64,000 nt of DNA from an uncultured Rivibacter sp. (GCA_946480925.1 CAMLLU010000008.1:1-64000), one strand, 5' to 3'. Shown: positions 1-7,844, counted from the first letter of the stretch. Translations and numbers: made by a program. Notes: generated from the letters alone by a model not told the origin.

Positions 1-474
1 CACACCGATGCGCTGGCGCTGCTGGCCGCGCAGGACGTGCAGGTCACCAGCTCCAGTGACGAGATCCGGCTCGTGGCCCAGACCGACATCACGCTCACCG
101 CCGGCGGCGCGCAGGTCAAGCTCCACGGCGCCGACATCACGATGACCGCCCCCGGTGCGTTCATCACCAAGGGGGCCGTGCACGAGTGGTCGGGCGGTGG
201 GAGTGGCGAGGCATCATTGCCTGTACTTCCGGCCGAAGCCACCAAAGTCCACGACGAACAGTTCCGCCTCGTCCATGCGGTTACCGGTGCGCCGCTGGTG
301 GGGCTGGCTTACCGAATGACCTCTCCCCATGGGGTGATACGAGGTAATACGGACGAAGAGGGCCGTACCGTCCGCGCTGCCAGCGGCAGCGCGTCTCAAG
401 ACGTTCGTGTCGAGTTCTTGCCCGTTGCAGACACGGCAAGCAGCTTCGTCCCGCCCGACCTCAGCGGCTGCTGA
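1..474 (+). CDS. vgrG: VgrG (TssI) C-terminal fragment with transthyretin-like extension, 5' truncated by window
   Basis: Frame 1 is open from the first base to the TGA at 472-474, so this is the 3' end of a longer gene. The first ~60 residues have the alternating repeats of the VgrG DUF2345 region (EIRLVAQTDITLTAGGAQV, then DITMTAPGAFITKGA), the shaft next to the needle of the type VI secretion spike. After a short linker comes an ~80-residue domain (DEQFRLVHAVTGAPLVG, then TDEEGRTVRA) that resembles the transthyretin/carboxypeptidase-regulatory fold. In other VgrGs such extensions dock a cognate effector. The gene 8 bp downstream encodes a likely effector, which fits that role. VgrG identity is fairly sure; the cargo-adaptor role is inferred. 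Confidence 0.85.
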   Translation, partial: HTDALALLAAQDVQVTSSSDEIRLVAQTDITLTAGGAQVKLHGADITMTAPGAFITKGAVHEWSGGGSGEASLPVLPAEATKVHDEQFRLVHAVTGAPLVGLAYRMTSPHGVIRGNTDEEGRTVRAASGSASQDVRVEFLPVADTASSFVPPDLSGC

Positions 475-482
475 CTCACCAC

Positions 483-2174
483 ATGCCCCAAGAAAAACCT
501 CTCGCCCAGGCCAGCGCGGCCACGAACACCACGCCTCAGTCGGTGGTAACCGTCAAAGGGCGCCCTGCCGTTCAGATCACATATCGCCTGTTTGCTGCCA
601 ACACCACGGCTGGCCTGAACCAGCAACCACTGCAGGATGCGAAGAAGCTGACAGGTTTTCCGTATGTTCTGGGCATGGTGGCCGGGGGCTCGCTCGAGCC
701 CTTCGATCCCCGAATTGCGGGCCTTCCGGCACCCGTTGACATCGAAGGCTGCATGGAAGGCGGCGTGTTTCGAGAGATCAGCGCGGATGAGCGTACTCGG
801 CGCAATGAGCTGCAGAGCAAAGCCAAAGATGCAAAGTCGCCTCAAGCTGAACGCGAGGCAGCCAAGCAAGCGCTCTCGACGGAGTACGGCAAGTTCAAGA
901 GCGCAGCCATGCACATCGTTCGCACGCCCAGGCTGATCGAACCAGGCACCTCGGTCGGCATCTGCTTCGGCGTGGATGTGAAGAAGAAGTTTCGGCAGTA
1001 CCCGCTGTGGCAAGTCACTGCCGGAGACAACGACATCGTGGTCGATGTGTTTGAAACCTACGGCCAGCATGATCTCGATGACAAGGCCACCAAGGCTCTC
1101 ACCAAGGACTTGGGCACCAAACAACTACCGAAGCCCACGGACTTCTATGCAGCCAGGCTTACGGGGGCCGTCTGGATGCGCAGCACTCACCCGTTCGGTG
1201 AATCCGATGTCGATGCATTGCCAAAAGACGCCGCGACCGACACCGTAAAGGCAGCGCTCAAACGCATCTACAGCGCAGACTTCGACTCCCATGCAGGGGG
1301 CAACTTCGGCATCGACGTCTCCTCGTCCGAGGCGGCGCAACCCGACGTGAAGACCGTCCGACTGACCTGGATCGCCGCAGAGAACAACAACTGCGTCAGC
1401 AACATCAAGAGCCTGGACGTCAAGAAAGAAGTGCCGCGCCGGATCCATCCGGCCGCCTATGCCGCAGTCGCCAAGGCCGCTCACGGCTGCGGCGTCACCG
1501 AGATCCAGTTCACCAGCAGCTGGCGCCCCATGCTCGGCAGCGCACCACATCGACTGGGTCTGGGGCTCGATCTGAAATGGCTTGGCGATGGTGCCAGCAA
1601 GATCATGCTCAACCGTGTCGGGCTCGTCGACAAGCAAGGGCAGCAGCTCCAGGACAAGAACAACGATGGCGTGATCGATGATCCAAGAGGTCATCACAAC
1701 ATCACGGTGACGGAGCAGAAGGCGTTCAACGAGTGGAAGGACGCTGACGCTGCCCTGAGCCAAGCGCGGGCTGACAAGACGAGGGCCGATGCTGCATTGC
1801 AGGCAGCCAACAAGCAATTTGCCGAAGCGCAGAAGAAATCAATCGCGGACGCTATTGAGAAGGCTGAGCACGAAGTTCGAGAAGCACAGAAAGCTGCCAA
1901 GAGTGCGAAAACCGCAGTGGACGATGCCGAAGAAGATGAAGCATCCTCCAGGCAGGAATGGAATGGCGAACTTAACAAGAACGAACCAGCCCTAGTTGGC
2001 CGTTACCGCCGCTACGTGATGAAGGAAGACTGCATCACCCAGGTGCTCGATCCATGGTATATGGCCAAGAACAAGACCAAAGACCCTGAGCCGAACGTGC
2101 AGGCAGATGCCTTGGAACGACAGCACAACAACCACATGCACTTGTCCATCTACGATGCGGAGCTGAAGTCATGA
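483..2174 (+). CDS. Putative T6SS peptidoglycan-peptidase effector (LAS/M15-like metallopeptidase with coiled-coil insertion)
   Basis: A 563-residue protein starting 8 bp after vgrG. It has a zinc-metallopeptidase signature of the LAS group (lysostaphin, D-Ala-D-Ala peptidase, sonic hedgehog): an H-x6-D motif (HRLGLGLD, H356 and D363), preceded by TSSWRP like the SGxRS stretch of M15 enzymes, and an HxH motif (HMH, H551/H553) near the C-terminus. Between the two lies a ~100-residue Ala/Lys/Glu-rich predicted coiled coil (about residues 415-505), an unusual insertion. The first ~300 residues match no family I recognise and may be the secretion or VgrG-binding part. There is no signal peptide, as expected for a T6SS cargo. 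The stop overlaps the next start (ATGA). Cell-wall cleavage in the target periplasm is inferred from motifs and context; a Tae/M15-like endopeptidase or carboxypeptidase is the best guess. Confidence 0.7.
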   Translation: MPQEKPLAQASAATNTTPQSVVTVKGRPAVQITYRLFAANTTAGLNQQPLQDAKKLTGFPYVLGMVAGGSLEPFDPRIAGLPAPVDIEGCMEGGVFREISADERTRRNELQSKAKDAKSPQAEREAAKQALSTEYGKFKSAAMHIVRTPRLIEPGTSVGICFGVDVKKKFRQYPLWQVTAGDNDIVVDVFETYGQHDLDDKATKALTKDLGTKQLPKPTDFYAARLTGAVWMRSTHPFGESDVDALPKDAATDTVKAALKRIYSADFDSHAGGNFGIDVSSSEAAQPDVKTVRLTWIAAENNNCVSNIKSLDVKKEVPRRIHPAAYAAVAKAAHGCGVTEIQFTSSWRPMLGSAPHRLGLGLDLKWLGDGASKIMLNRVGLVDKQGQQLQDKNNDGVIDDPRGHHNITVTEQKAFNEWKDADAALSQARADKTRADAALQAANKQFAEAQKKSIADAIEKAEHEVREAQKAAKSAKTAVDDAEEDEASSRQEWNGELNKNEPALVGRYRRYVMKEDCITQVLDPWYMAKNKTKDPEPNVQADALERQHNNHMHLSIYDAELKS

Positions 2175-3121
2175 GGCCGTTGCAAGGCTTCTTCTCGCTG
2201 GGCGCTCTATTCGTCGTGCTGGCTGGTGGCGTCGCCAGAGCCCAAGGCCCGGCAGAGAACACGATCCGATGGATCGATCGGCCATGGGAGTACCGATACC
2301 TCTTGTATACACGTACTGCCTTTTCGTGGGCCAGGGCACGCGAGAGATTTGCAGAACTCACGGCGAAGAACCCACAGAAAGCGGGCAAATTCGGGGAGCC
2401 GATCGAAGTTCACTTCAACCCTTCTTTGACATTGTCATTGCCGCCCGAGGACACAGAAGACCATTTGCAGGTGCTGCGGCTGGACATCGACAAGAACCGC
2501 ACCATCCTTCAACCCAACCTCAAAGGCGACCACTTGCGTCCGAGGTTGAACTGGTTGATGGGTATCGTGCTGACACCCTCTGATGACGGCCCGAGCTATG
2601 TGGTGGATTTCGGCGAATTCTTCATGGGCGCCTACGGTGCCTCCGACACGCGCTACTCGCCGGCCATCTGCTCGCGCCTGCATAGCGACAGCAGGCCGGA
2701 TGACGGCACCGGCCGCTACAAGCCCAAAGACGACCCCACCGGTCTCTACGGCTTCTTCGGCTGCCGCGAATGGGCCGCACAGCTCTACGATAACCGGCGC
2801 CCCTACATCGACGTGACGTCCTACGAAATGGTGGACGACTACGACCGCCCTGCGGTCAAGGGCAAGCTACCCAAGAAGCCCGAAACGTTCATCCGGCCCT
2901 TCGTGGGCTTCTCACGCTTCGACAGCCCGGTCAAACCCGTGATCGGCAATCACAAGGGCACGTGGTACTGCATCACCGACTGTCCGAGCGGAGACAGCCC
3001 CGGCCCCATCGCAGACATGAAAGCCTGGGCCAAACGCGGCGGTTGGCCCATGCCTGCAAAGCCCAAGAACGTCCGGGAGTTCATGGACACCCCGGTCAAG
3101 CGGGGTGAAGTTCAGGAGTGA
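2171..3121 (+). CDS. Secreted immunity-like protein, copy 1
   Basis: A 316-residue protein whose ATG overlaps the effector stop (ATGA), implying translational coupling. Residues 1-24 form a Sec signal peptide (hydrophobic FFSLGALFVVLAGG, cleavage after ARA), so the product is probably periplasmic. That is where immunity to a cell-wall-degrading effector would be needed. The mature part carries an RWIDRPWEYRYLLYTR block, a Cys in FFGCREW and a WYCITDC motif that could form disulfides. I do not recognise a named family. Copy 2 downstream has a diverged N-terminal half and an identical C-terminal half. The immunity function rests on gene order, coupling and signal peptide; an accessory secreted protein remains possible. 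Confidence 0.6.
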   Translation: MRPLQGFFSLGALFVVLAGGVARAQGPAENTIRWIDRPWEYRYLLYTRTAFSWARARERFAELTAKNPQKAGKFGEPIEVHFNPSLTLSLPPEDTEDHLQVLRLDIDKNRTILQPNLKGDHLRPRLNWLMGIVLTPSDDGPSYVVDFGEFFMGAYGASDTRYSPAICSRLHSDSRPDDGTGRYKPKDDPTGLYGFFGCREWAAQLYDNRRPYIDVTSYEMVDDYDRPAVKGKLPKKPETFIRPFVGFSRFDSPVKPVIGNHKGTWYCITDCPSGDSPGPIADMKAWAKRGGWPMPAKPKNVREFMDTPVKRGEVQE

Positions 3122-3132
3122 TCTACGCGTCA
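2794..3132. repeat. 339-bp direct repeat, copy 1 (3' part of immunity-like gene 1)
   Basis: This segment is identical, base for base as far as I can read, to 3860-4198 (constant offset 1066). It covers the last ~109 codons of the gene plus 11 bp after the stop. Identity breaks off sharply at both ends, upstream into clearly diverged sequence. That indicates gene conversion or a very recent recombination rather than selection on protein sequence. Confidence 0.93.
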
Positions 3133-3240
3133 GGCCAAGAACAAGACCAAAGACCCTGAGCCGAATTTGCAGGCAGATGCCTTGGAACGACAGCACAACA
3201 ACCACATGCACTTTCCATTTATGACGCGGAGTTGACGGCA
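3133..3240 (+). pseudogene. Remnant of the effector 3' end (duplicated, frameshifted)
   Basis: The stretch from GGCCAAGAACAAGACC to the next start codon repeats the end of the effector gene (from about 2062 to 2173) with scattered substitutions. It still contains the CACAACAACCACATGCAC segment encoding the HxH zinc motif. One base is missing just after that motif (CACTTGTCC became CACTTTCC), and no start or upstream part of the effector is present, so it cannot encode a functional domain. It shows that the unit duplicated was effector-3'-end plus immunity gene. Confidence 0.85.
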
Positions 3241-4187
3241 TGAAGTTCTATGGGAGCGGGGGCGCTCTATTCGCCACATGCCTACTTGCTGTCAGCGCAA
3301 CGGTACACGCGCAGAAGCCAGCCGATCATGAAACACGCTGGATCGACCGCCCTTGGGAATATCGATACCTTCTGTACACGCGTGGTGCCGATTCTTGGTC
3401 TTACGCTCGCCAGCTGTTTGCGAATGCCTTGGCGCAGGGCAAGAACCCCGGAGAGTTTGGTGAACCTCTTGAAGTTCACTTTGATCCCTCACCGGTCATC
3501 CAGTTGCAAGGTGAAGACCCGGGTAATTACTTGGGCGTTCAGCGATTGGATGTCGACCAAGACCGCACCATTCAGCAGTTGAGCCTCAGAAGTGCCCACC
3601 TTCGTCCAAGGCTGACAGAACTTGGTCATATCGTCCTGACCCCCAGCGACGCGAACCCGCAATACGTGGTTCGATTCGGCTTCTTCTTCATGGGCGCCTA
3701 TGGCGCTTCCGATGCCCGCTACTCGCCTGCTATCTGTTCAGGTATCCATCGGGACAGCACGCCGGCCGACGGCATCGGCCGCTACAAACCCAAAGACGAT
3801 CCCACAGGTCTCGAAGGCTTCTTCGGCTGCAGAGAGTGGGCCGCGCAGCTCTACGACGACCGGCGCCCCTACATCGACGTGACGTCCTACGAAATGGTGG
3901 ACGACTACGACCGCCCTGCGGTCAAGGGCAAGCTACCCAAGAAGCCCGAAACGTTCATCCGGCCCTTCGTGGGCTTCTCACGCTTCGACAGCCCGGTCAA
4001 ACCCGTGATCGGCAATCACAAGGGCACGTGGTACTGCATCACCGACTGTCCGAGCGGAGACAGCCCCGGCCCCATCGCAGACATGAAAGCCTGGGCCAAA
4101 CGCGGCGGTTGGCCCATGCCTGCAAAGCCCAAGAACGTCCGGGAGTTCATGGACACCCCGGTCAAGCGGGGTGAAGTTCAGGAGTGA
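3240..4187 (+). CDS. Secreted immunity-like protein, copy 2
   Basis: A 315-residue paralogue of the preceding gene with its own signal peptide (residues 1-24, hydrophobic core ALFATCLLAVSATVHA). The mature N-terminal half is related but clearly diverged: RWIDRPWEYRYLLYTR is kept, the following ~90 residues differ widely. From about residue 207 to the end the protein is identical to copy 1. A remnant of the effector 3' end precedes it, so it arose by tandem duplication. A divergent N-terminal half with a homogenised C-terminal half suggests the N-terminal part carries effector specificity, so the two copies may neutralise different effector alleles. That is inference. Confidence 0.6.
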   Translation: MKFYGSGGALFATCLLAVSATVHAQKPADHETRWIDRPWEYRYLLYTRGADSWSYARQLFANALAQGKNPGEFGEPLEVHFDPSPVIQLQGEDPGNYLGVQRLDVDQDRTIQQLSLRSAHLRPRLTELGHIVLTPSDANPQYVVRFGFFFMGAYGASDARYSPAICSGIHRDSTPADGIGRYKPKDDPTGLEGFFGCREWAAQLYDDRRPYIDVTSYEMVDDYDRPAVKGKLPKKPETFIRPFVGFSRFDSPVKPVIGNHKGTWYCITDCPSGDSPGPIADMKAWAKRGGWPMPAKPKNVREFMDTPVKRGEVQE

Positions 4188-4198
4188 TCTACGCGTCA
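3860..4198. repeat. 339-bp direct repeat, copy 2 (3' part of immunity-like gene 2)
   Basis: Second copy of the repeat at 2794-3132, ending at the same point after the stop codon (GATCTACGCGTCA). The bases that follow differ: copy 1 continues into the effector remnant, copy 2 into unrelated sequence. Confidence 0.93.
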
Positions 4199-4263
4199 CC
4201 ACGCGGCTGAGCATGAAGTGCGTTGCTTCAATCTCAGCACTGGTTGCGCGCCCGTAGTACCCG

Positions 4264-4291
4264 GGCAGAGGATGACGGTCCACCCTCTGCC
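4264..4291. terminator. Candidate bidirectional terminator hairpin between convergent genes
   Basis: GGCAGAGG (4264-4271) and CCTCTGCC (4284-4291) form a perfect 8-bp stem with a 12-nt loop. It sits between the immunity-like gene (+) and the dienelactone hydrolase gene (-), which converge. There is no clear T-tract, so factor-independent termination is uncertain. Confidence 0.5.
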
Positions 4292-4313
4292 TGCCGCTGA
4301 GTGTGCTGTGACT

Positions 4314-5225
4314 TCAGGCGCGCAGCGTCTGGTTGAAGAAGTCGATCGTGCGCTGCCAGGCCAGCTTGGCGGCGGCCTCGTCGAAGCGCGGCGTGGTGTC
4401 GTTGTTGAAGCCGTGCTGCGTGCCGGGGTACTTGTGGGCTTCGTACTTCACGTTGGCGGCCTTCAGCGCCGTCTCGTAGGCGGGCCACGCGGCGTTGATG
4501 CGCTCGTCGTTCTCGGCGAAGTGGATCAACAGCCGGGCCTTGATGTTGGGCACCTTGTCGGCCGGCACCGCCATGCCGTAGAAGGGCACCGCCGCGGCGA
4601 GCCCGGGCAGCCGTGCGGCCAGCGCGTTGGCCACGCCACCGCCGTAGCAGAAGCCCACCACGCCGAGCTTGCCGTTGCCATCGGGCCGAGCCTTCAGCCA
4701 CTGCGCCGCGGCCACGAAGTCTTCGCTGGTCTTGCTCTGGTCGAGCTTGCCGAACAGCTCGCGGGCCTTGTCTTCATCGCCCGGGTAGCCGCCCAGCGGG
4801 AACAGCGCATCAGGCGCGAAGGCGACGAAGTTGTCCAGCGCGATACGGCGCGTGATGTCTTCGATGTGCGGGTTGAGGCCGCGGTTTTCGTGCACCACCA
4901 GCACGGTGGGCAGCTTGCCCTTCGCGTTGGCCGGCTTCACCAGGTAGCCGCGCACCTTGCCGTAGCCCTGCGGCGACGGGATCTCCACGAACTCTGCCTT
5001 CAGGCGCGAGTCGTCGGACTTCACCTTCTGCGCCGCGGCGAACTTCGGGCTCAGGGCCTCGAGCAGCGCGGCGGCCGACACGCCGCCCACCGCGAACTTG
5101 GCAGCCCCATCGAGGAAGCCACGGCGGTCGATGCCGCCGTGCACGTATCTGTCGAACAGCCGCAGCACTTCGGGGTGGAAGTCACTGGCTTTGCTGAGGG
5201 GCTTGGGATCGTCTTGCTGCGCCAT
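4314..5225 (-). CDS. Dienelactone hydrolase family protein with Tat-type leader
   Basis: A 303-residue alpha/beta hydrolase of the dienelactone hydrolase family, enzymes that open lactone rings such as dienelactone in chlorocatechol breakdown, though many members have other substrates. The nucleophile motif is GFCYGGG (Cys), the acid is the Asp in ENDER, and the base is the His in TQHGFNN. About 35-60 residues in, DRRGFLDGAAKF followed by an Ala/Val/Gly-rich stretch looks like a twin-arginine signal, so export is likely. The chosen ATG at 5225 has a good ribosome site (GGAGGA) just upstream. The frame stays open far beyond it through the neighbouring murQ gene, but that part reads as antisense composition. 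No operon partner is evident. Confidence 0.88.
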   Translation of the reverse strand: MAQQDDPKPLSKASDFHPEVLRLFDRYVHGGIDRRGFLDGAAKFAVGGVSAAALLEALSPKFAAAQKVKSDDSRLKAEFVEIPSPQGYGKVRGYLVKPANAKGKLPTVLVVHENRGLNPHIEDITRRIALDNFVAFAPDALFPLGGYPGDEDKARELFGKLDQSKTSEDFVAAAQWLKARPDGNGKLGVVGFCYGGGVANALAARLPGLAAAVPFYGMAVPADKVPNIKARLLIHFAENDERINAAWPAYETALKAANVKYEAHKYPGTQHGFNNDTTPRFDEAAAKLAWQRTIDFFNQTLRA

Positions 5226-5335
5226 CTTGAGTCCTCCAGGTTGGGGGAGCCCTTGTACTCGACCGGCTTTGACCCTGCCAAGCGCAGGGCTCGCGACTTC
5301 ACATTTCTTCGCAATCGCGGGGCGATGTGCGTGCG

Positions 5336-6223
5336 TCAGGCTTCGTCCGCGAGCGCCAGGCTCATGTTGCCGTCCGCCGCGGCGAGCCGGGCCTGCGCGG
5401 CTTGCGGGTCGAGGTGCTTGAGGATCGCCACGATGGCCACCTTCACCTGGTAGCGGCTGGCTTCGAGCGCGCGCTGCGCGGTGGCCTCGTCGGCACCGGT
5501 GGCACGCATGGTGAGGTGCAGCGCGCGGCGGTACAGCTTTGCGTTGGTGGGGCGCAGGTCCACCATCAGGTTGCCCCACACCTTGCCCAGCCGCACCATG
5601 ATGGCGCTCGACAACGCATTGAGCGCCACCTTCTGCGCGGTGGCGGCCTTCAGCCGCGTGCTGCCGGAGATCACTTCTGCACCGGTGTTCAGCGTCACCG
5701 CCACTTCGGCGCCGCGGGTGAGCGGCGTGTCGGGGTTGTTGGCGATGCCGATGGTCAACGCGCCCGCGGCCCGCGCCGCCGTCAGTGCGCCCAGCACGTA
5801 AGGCGTGGTGCCCGAAGCCGCCAGCAGGATCACCACGTCGTCCACACCGGGCTGGTGCGCCAGCAGGTCGGCCTCGCCTTGCGCCGCGTTGTCTTCGGCG
5901 CCTTCCACCGCCTCGAACATCGCCTGCCGGCCGCCGGCCAGCACCGCCACCGCGCGCGACTTGGGCCACGAGAACGTGGGGAACAGCTCCACGCTGTCGA
6001 GCACGCCCAGCCGCCCGGAAGTGCCCGCGCCCACGTAGAGGAGCCGCCCGCCGCCGGCCACACGGGGCAAGGCGGCCATCACCGCGGCGGCGATCTCTTC
6101 GCGGGCCTCGTGCACTGCCTGCAGCGCCTCGGCCTGGTCTTCGACGAAGGCGCCGACCAGCTCCGTGACGTCGTACTGGTCGAGATTGGGGTGCCGTTCA
6201 CTGGGGGCTTCGGTTTTCAGCAT
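5336..6223 (-). CDS. murQ: N-acetylmuramic acid 6-phosphate etherase
   Basis: A 295-residue SIS-domain protein matching MurQ in length and motifs: GGGRLLYVGAGTSGRLGVLD near the N-terminus, LAASGTTPYVLGAL for sugar-phosphate binding, and NTGAEVISGSTRLKAATAQK. MurQ cleaves the lactyl ether of MurNAc-6-phosphate to GlcNAc-6-phosphate and D-lactate, in the cytoplasmic branch of cell-wall recycling. The ATG at 6223 gives the usual N-terminus (TEAPSERHPNLDQYD, the family's TE-x-R-N-x-x-T/S-x-x-LD region in looser form). The adjacent genes are not recycling genes, so it appears to stand alone. Confidence 0.93.
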   Translation of the reverse strand: MLKTEAPSERHPNLDQYDVTELVGAFVEDQAEALQAVHEAREEIAAAVMAALPRVAGGGRLLYVGAGTSGRLGVLDSVELFPTFSWPKSRAVAVLAGGRQAMFEAVEGAEDNAAQGEADLLAHQPGVDDVVILLAASGTTPYVLGALTAARAAGALTIGIANNPDTPLTRGAEVAVTLNTGAEVISGSTRLKAATAQKVALNALSSAIMVRLGKVWGNLMVDLRPTNAKLYRRALHLTMRATGADEATAQRALEASRYQVKVAIVAILKHLDPQAAQARLAAADGNMSLALADEA

Positions 6224-6262
6224 CGGCTGGATTCGTGTCGATCACCGTGGCTGCCCCGCAGC

Positions 6263-6850
6263 TTACGCCTGCCACGCCTCCCAGCGCAGCGCGGGGTAGT
6301 GGTGGATCTCGGCGTTGCCCATCATCGGCTCGACGTAGAAATCCGTCTCCGGCCAGCGCTTGACCAGGTAACGCACCGCCCGTGCGATGAAGCCGTGCGC
6401 CACCAGCAGCACCGACTCGCCGCCGTGCTCGGCCTCCAGCTGCAGCAACCCGGTCTGCACCCGTGCCACCACTTCGCAGATGGTTTCGCCGCCGGGCGGC
6501 GCGGCGCTCCATTGCTGCGCAACCTTCTGCTCGAACAGCTCCGGGTAGCGCGCCTGGGTCTCCGCGATCGTCAGGCCTTCGAACACGCCGAAATCACGCT
6601 CTCGAAACTCGGGCATCGTGAGGATCGGCAGGCCGCGTGCCTGCGACACGAGCGAAGCGGTCTGCTGCGCGCGCAGCAGCGGCGACGCCACGATGCGCGA
6701 CACCTCTGCTGGCACGCGCTCGGCCAGCGACCGCGCCTGCGACCAGCCCAGCTCGTTGAGCGGCATGTCGGTGCTGCCCTGGTAGCGTAGCTGCGCGTTG
6801 AAGTCGGTTTCGCCGTGGCGGGCAAGGTAGAGATGGATAGGCGTGTTCAT
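6263..6850 (-). CDS. Histidine phosphatase family protein (phosphoglycerate mutase-like)
   Basis: A 195-residue protein of the histidine phosphatase (branch 1) superfamily. The catalytic RHGE motif is at residues 11-14 (YLARHGETDFN), and the second catalytic His lies in LLVAHGFIARA near residue 150. The length fits GpmB/CobC-like phosphatases better than full phosphoglycerate mutases. The substrate cannot be told from sequence. The ATG at 6850 is chosen because it places the motif at the usual distance; the frame continues upstream without homology. A 9-bp perfect hairpin lies 11 bp ahead of the start codon and could affect translation. Confidence 0.87.
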   Translation of the reverse strand: MNTPIHLYLARHGETDFNAQLRYQGSTDMPLNELGWSQARSLAERVPAEVSRIVASPLLRAQQTASLVSQARGLPILTMPEFRERDFGVFEGLTIAETQARYPELFEQKVAQQWSAAPPGGETICEVVARVQTGLLQLEAEHGGESVLLVAHGFIARAVRYLVKRWPETDFYVEPMMGNAEIHHYPALRWEAWQA

Positions 6851-6860
6851 GACGACACCC

Positions 6861-6882
6861 CGCTCGCCGAATACGGCGAGCG
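6861..6882. promoter_or_regulatory. Perfect hairpin in the leader of the histidine phosphatase gene
   Basis: CGCTCGCCG (6861-6869) and CGGCGAGCG (6874-6882) pair perfectly around an AATA loop. The stem ends 11 nt before the start codon of the minus-strand gene, where the ribosome site should be. It may control translation or may be a protein-binding palindrome. Function is unknown. Confidence 0.5.
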
Positions 6883-7072
6883 ACCTTCCGGGAGGGTTGG
6901 GCCTTGCTTGGGACGGCCCGGCGCGGCGGCCCGGGGAGTACAGGTTGGCACTGGATGTCTCATGCGGGGATTTTGGTGTGTGGCCATGACGGCCTTGAAA
7001 GCCTTCACCTAAGCTTCGCGTCCGCCCTGGCCTACAGGTGCGGCCTTCGAGACACAACGGAGAACACCCATC

Positions 7073-7717
7073 ATGCAACTCATCGGCATGCTCGACTCGC
7101 CCTATGTGCGCCGCGTCGCGATTTCATTGCAGCTGCTCGGGCTGCCCTTCGAACACCGCTCGATCTCGGTGTTTCGCACCTTCGAGCAGTTCAAAAGCAT
7201 CAACCCGGTGGTGAAGGCACCCACGCTGGTGTGCGACGACGGCACGGTGCTGATGGACTCGACGCTGATGCTCGACTACGCCGAGGCGCTTGCCGCGGCC
7301 CGAGGCGGCAGGAGCCTCATGCCGGCGGACGTGGCGCAGCGCCAGCACGCGCTGCGGGTCATCGGCCTCTCGCTGGCGGCCTGCGAAAAGATCGTGCAGT
7401 TCATCTACGAGCAGACGCTGCGCCCGGCCGAGAAGCAGCACCAGCCCTGGCTCGACCGCGTGCACGGCCAGCTGCTGTCTGCATGCGGTGCGCTCGAGGC
7501 CGAAGTGCAGCGCGTGCCGCTGGCCGCCACGAGCGCGGGCATCGACCAAGCCGGCGTGAGCTGCGCCGTGGCCTGGCACTTCATTCAGCAGATGCGGCCG
7601 CAACTCGTGCCGGCCGCCGACTACCCCGCACTGCAGGCCTATTCACTGCAGGCCGAGCAGCTGCCGGAATTCCAGGCCGCGCCGCACGGCGACGGCACGG
7701 TGGCCGCGGCGCGCTGA
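7073..7717 (+). CDS. Glutathione S-transferase family protein
   Basis: A 214-residue protein with the two-domain GST layout: an N-terminal thioredoxin-like half beginning MQLIGMLDSPYVRRVAIS, in which the Ser and the S-P-Y-V-R-R context are those of bacterial Ser-type GSTs, the cis-Pro region KAPTLV and the LMDSTLMLDYAE segment that contacts glutathione, then an all-helical C-terminal half. It would conjugate or reduce substrates with glutathione in the cytoplasm; the substrate is unknown. The ATG is preceded by CGGAGAACACCCATC, which contains a GGAG ribosome site. It is monocistronic, with a structured element downstream. Confidence 0.9.
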   Translation: MQLIGMLDSPYVRRVAISLQLLGLPFEHRSISVFRTFEQFKSINPVVKAPTLVCDDGTVLMDSTLMLDYAEALAAARGGRSLMPADVAQRQHALRVIGLSLAACEKIVQFIYEQTLRPAEKQHQPWLDRVHGQLLSACGALEAEVQRVPLAATSAGIDQAGVSCAVAWHFIQQMRPQLVPAADYPALQAYSLQAEQLPEFQAAPHGDGTVAAAR

Positions 7718-7722
7718 GCCTT

Positions 7723-7787
7723 CTTCGCGGCGCGGCACATGAGCTTTCCTCATGTGTTGTGCCGATAAGCTTCGTTCCGCCGCGAAG
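7723..7787. terminator. Nested long inverted repeat after the GST gene (terminator or structured RNA)
   Basis: An outer stem CTTCGCGGCG (7723-7732) pairs perfectly with CGCCGCGAAG (7778-7787). Inside it CACATGAG (7736-7743) pairs with CTCATGTG (7749-7756). The element starts 6 bp after the GST stop and lies ahead of the mop gene on the same strand. It is probably a transcript 3'-end structure, but the two-tier architecture is more elaborate than a simple terminator and has no T-run. Confidence 0.5.
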
Positions 7788-7844
7788 CACGGGCTCATAA
7801 GGTGGTGCTCATCGAAACCCCTTCATCGATCGAGCACCATCGCC

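Noticed and set aside
2171..3121. T6SS effector role for the signal-peptide-bearing proteins.
   Set aside because: A Sec signal peptide and coupling to the effector gene fit periplasmic immunity better; effectors delivered by T6SS normally lack such a signal.
5226..5969. N-terminal extension of the dienelactone hydrolase frame to a 551-residue protein.
   Set aside because: The extra part is antisense to murQ and looks like shifted-frame composition. The ATG at 5225 has a ribosome site and a Tat-like leader.
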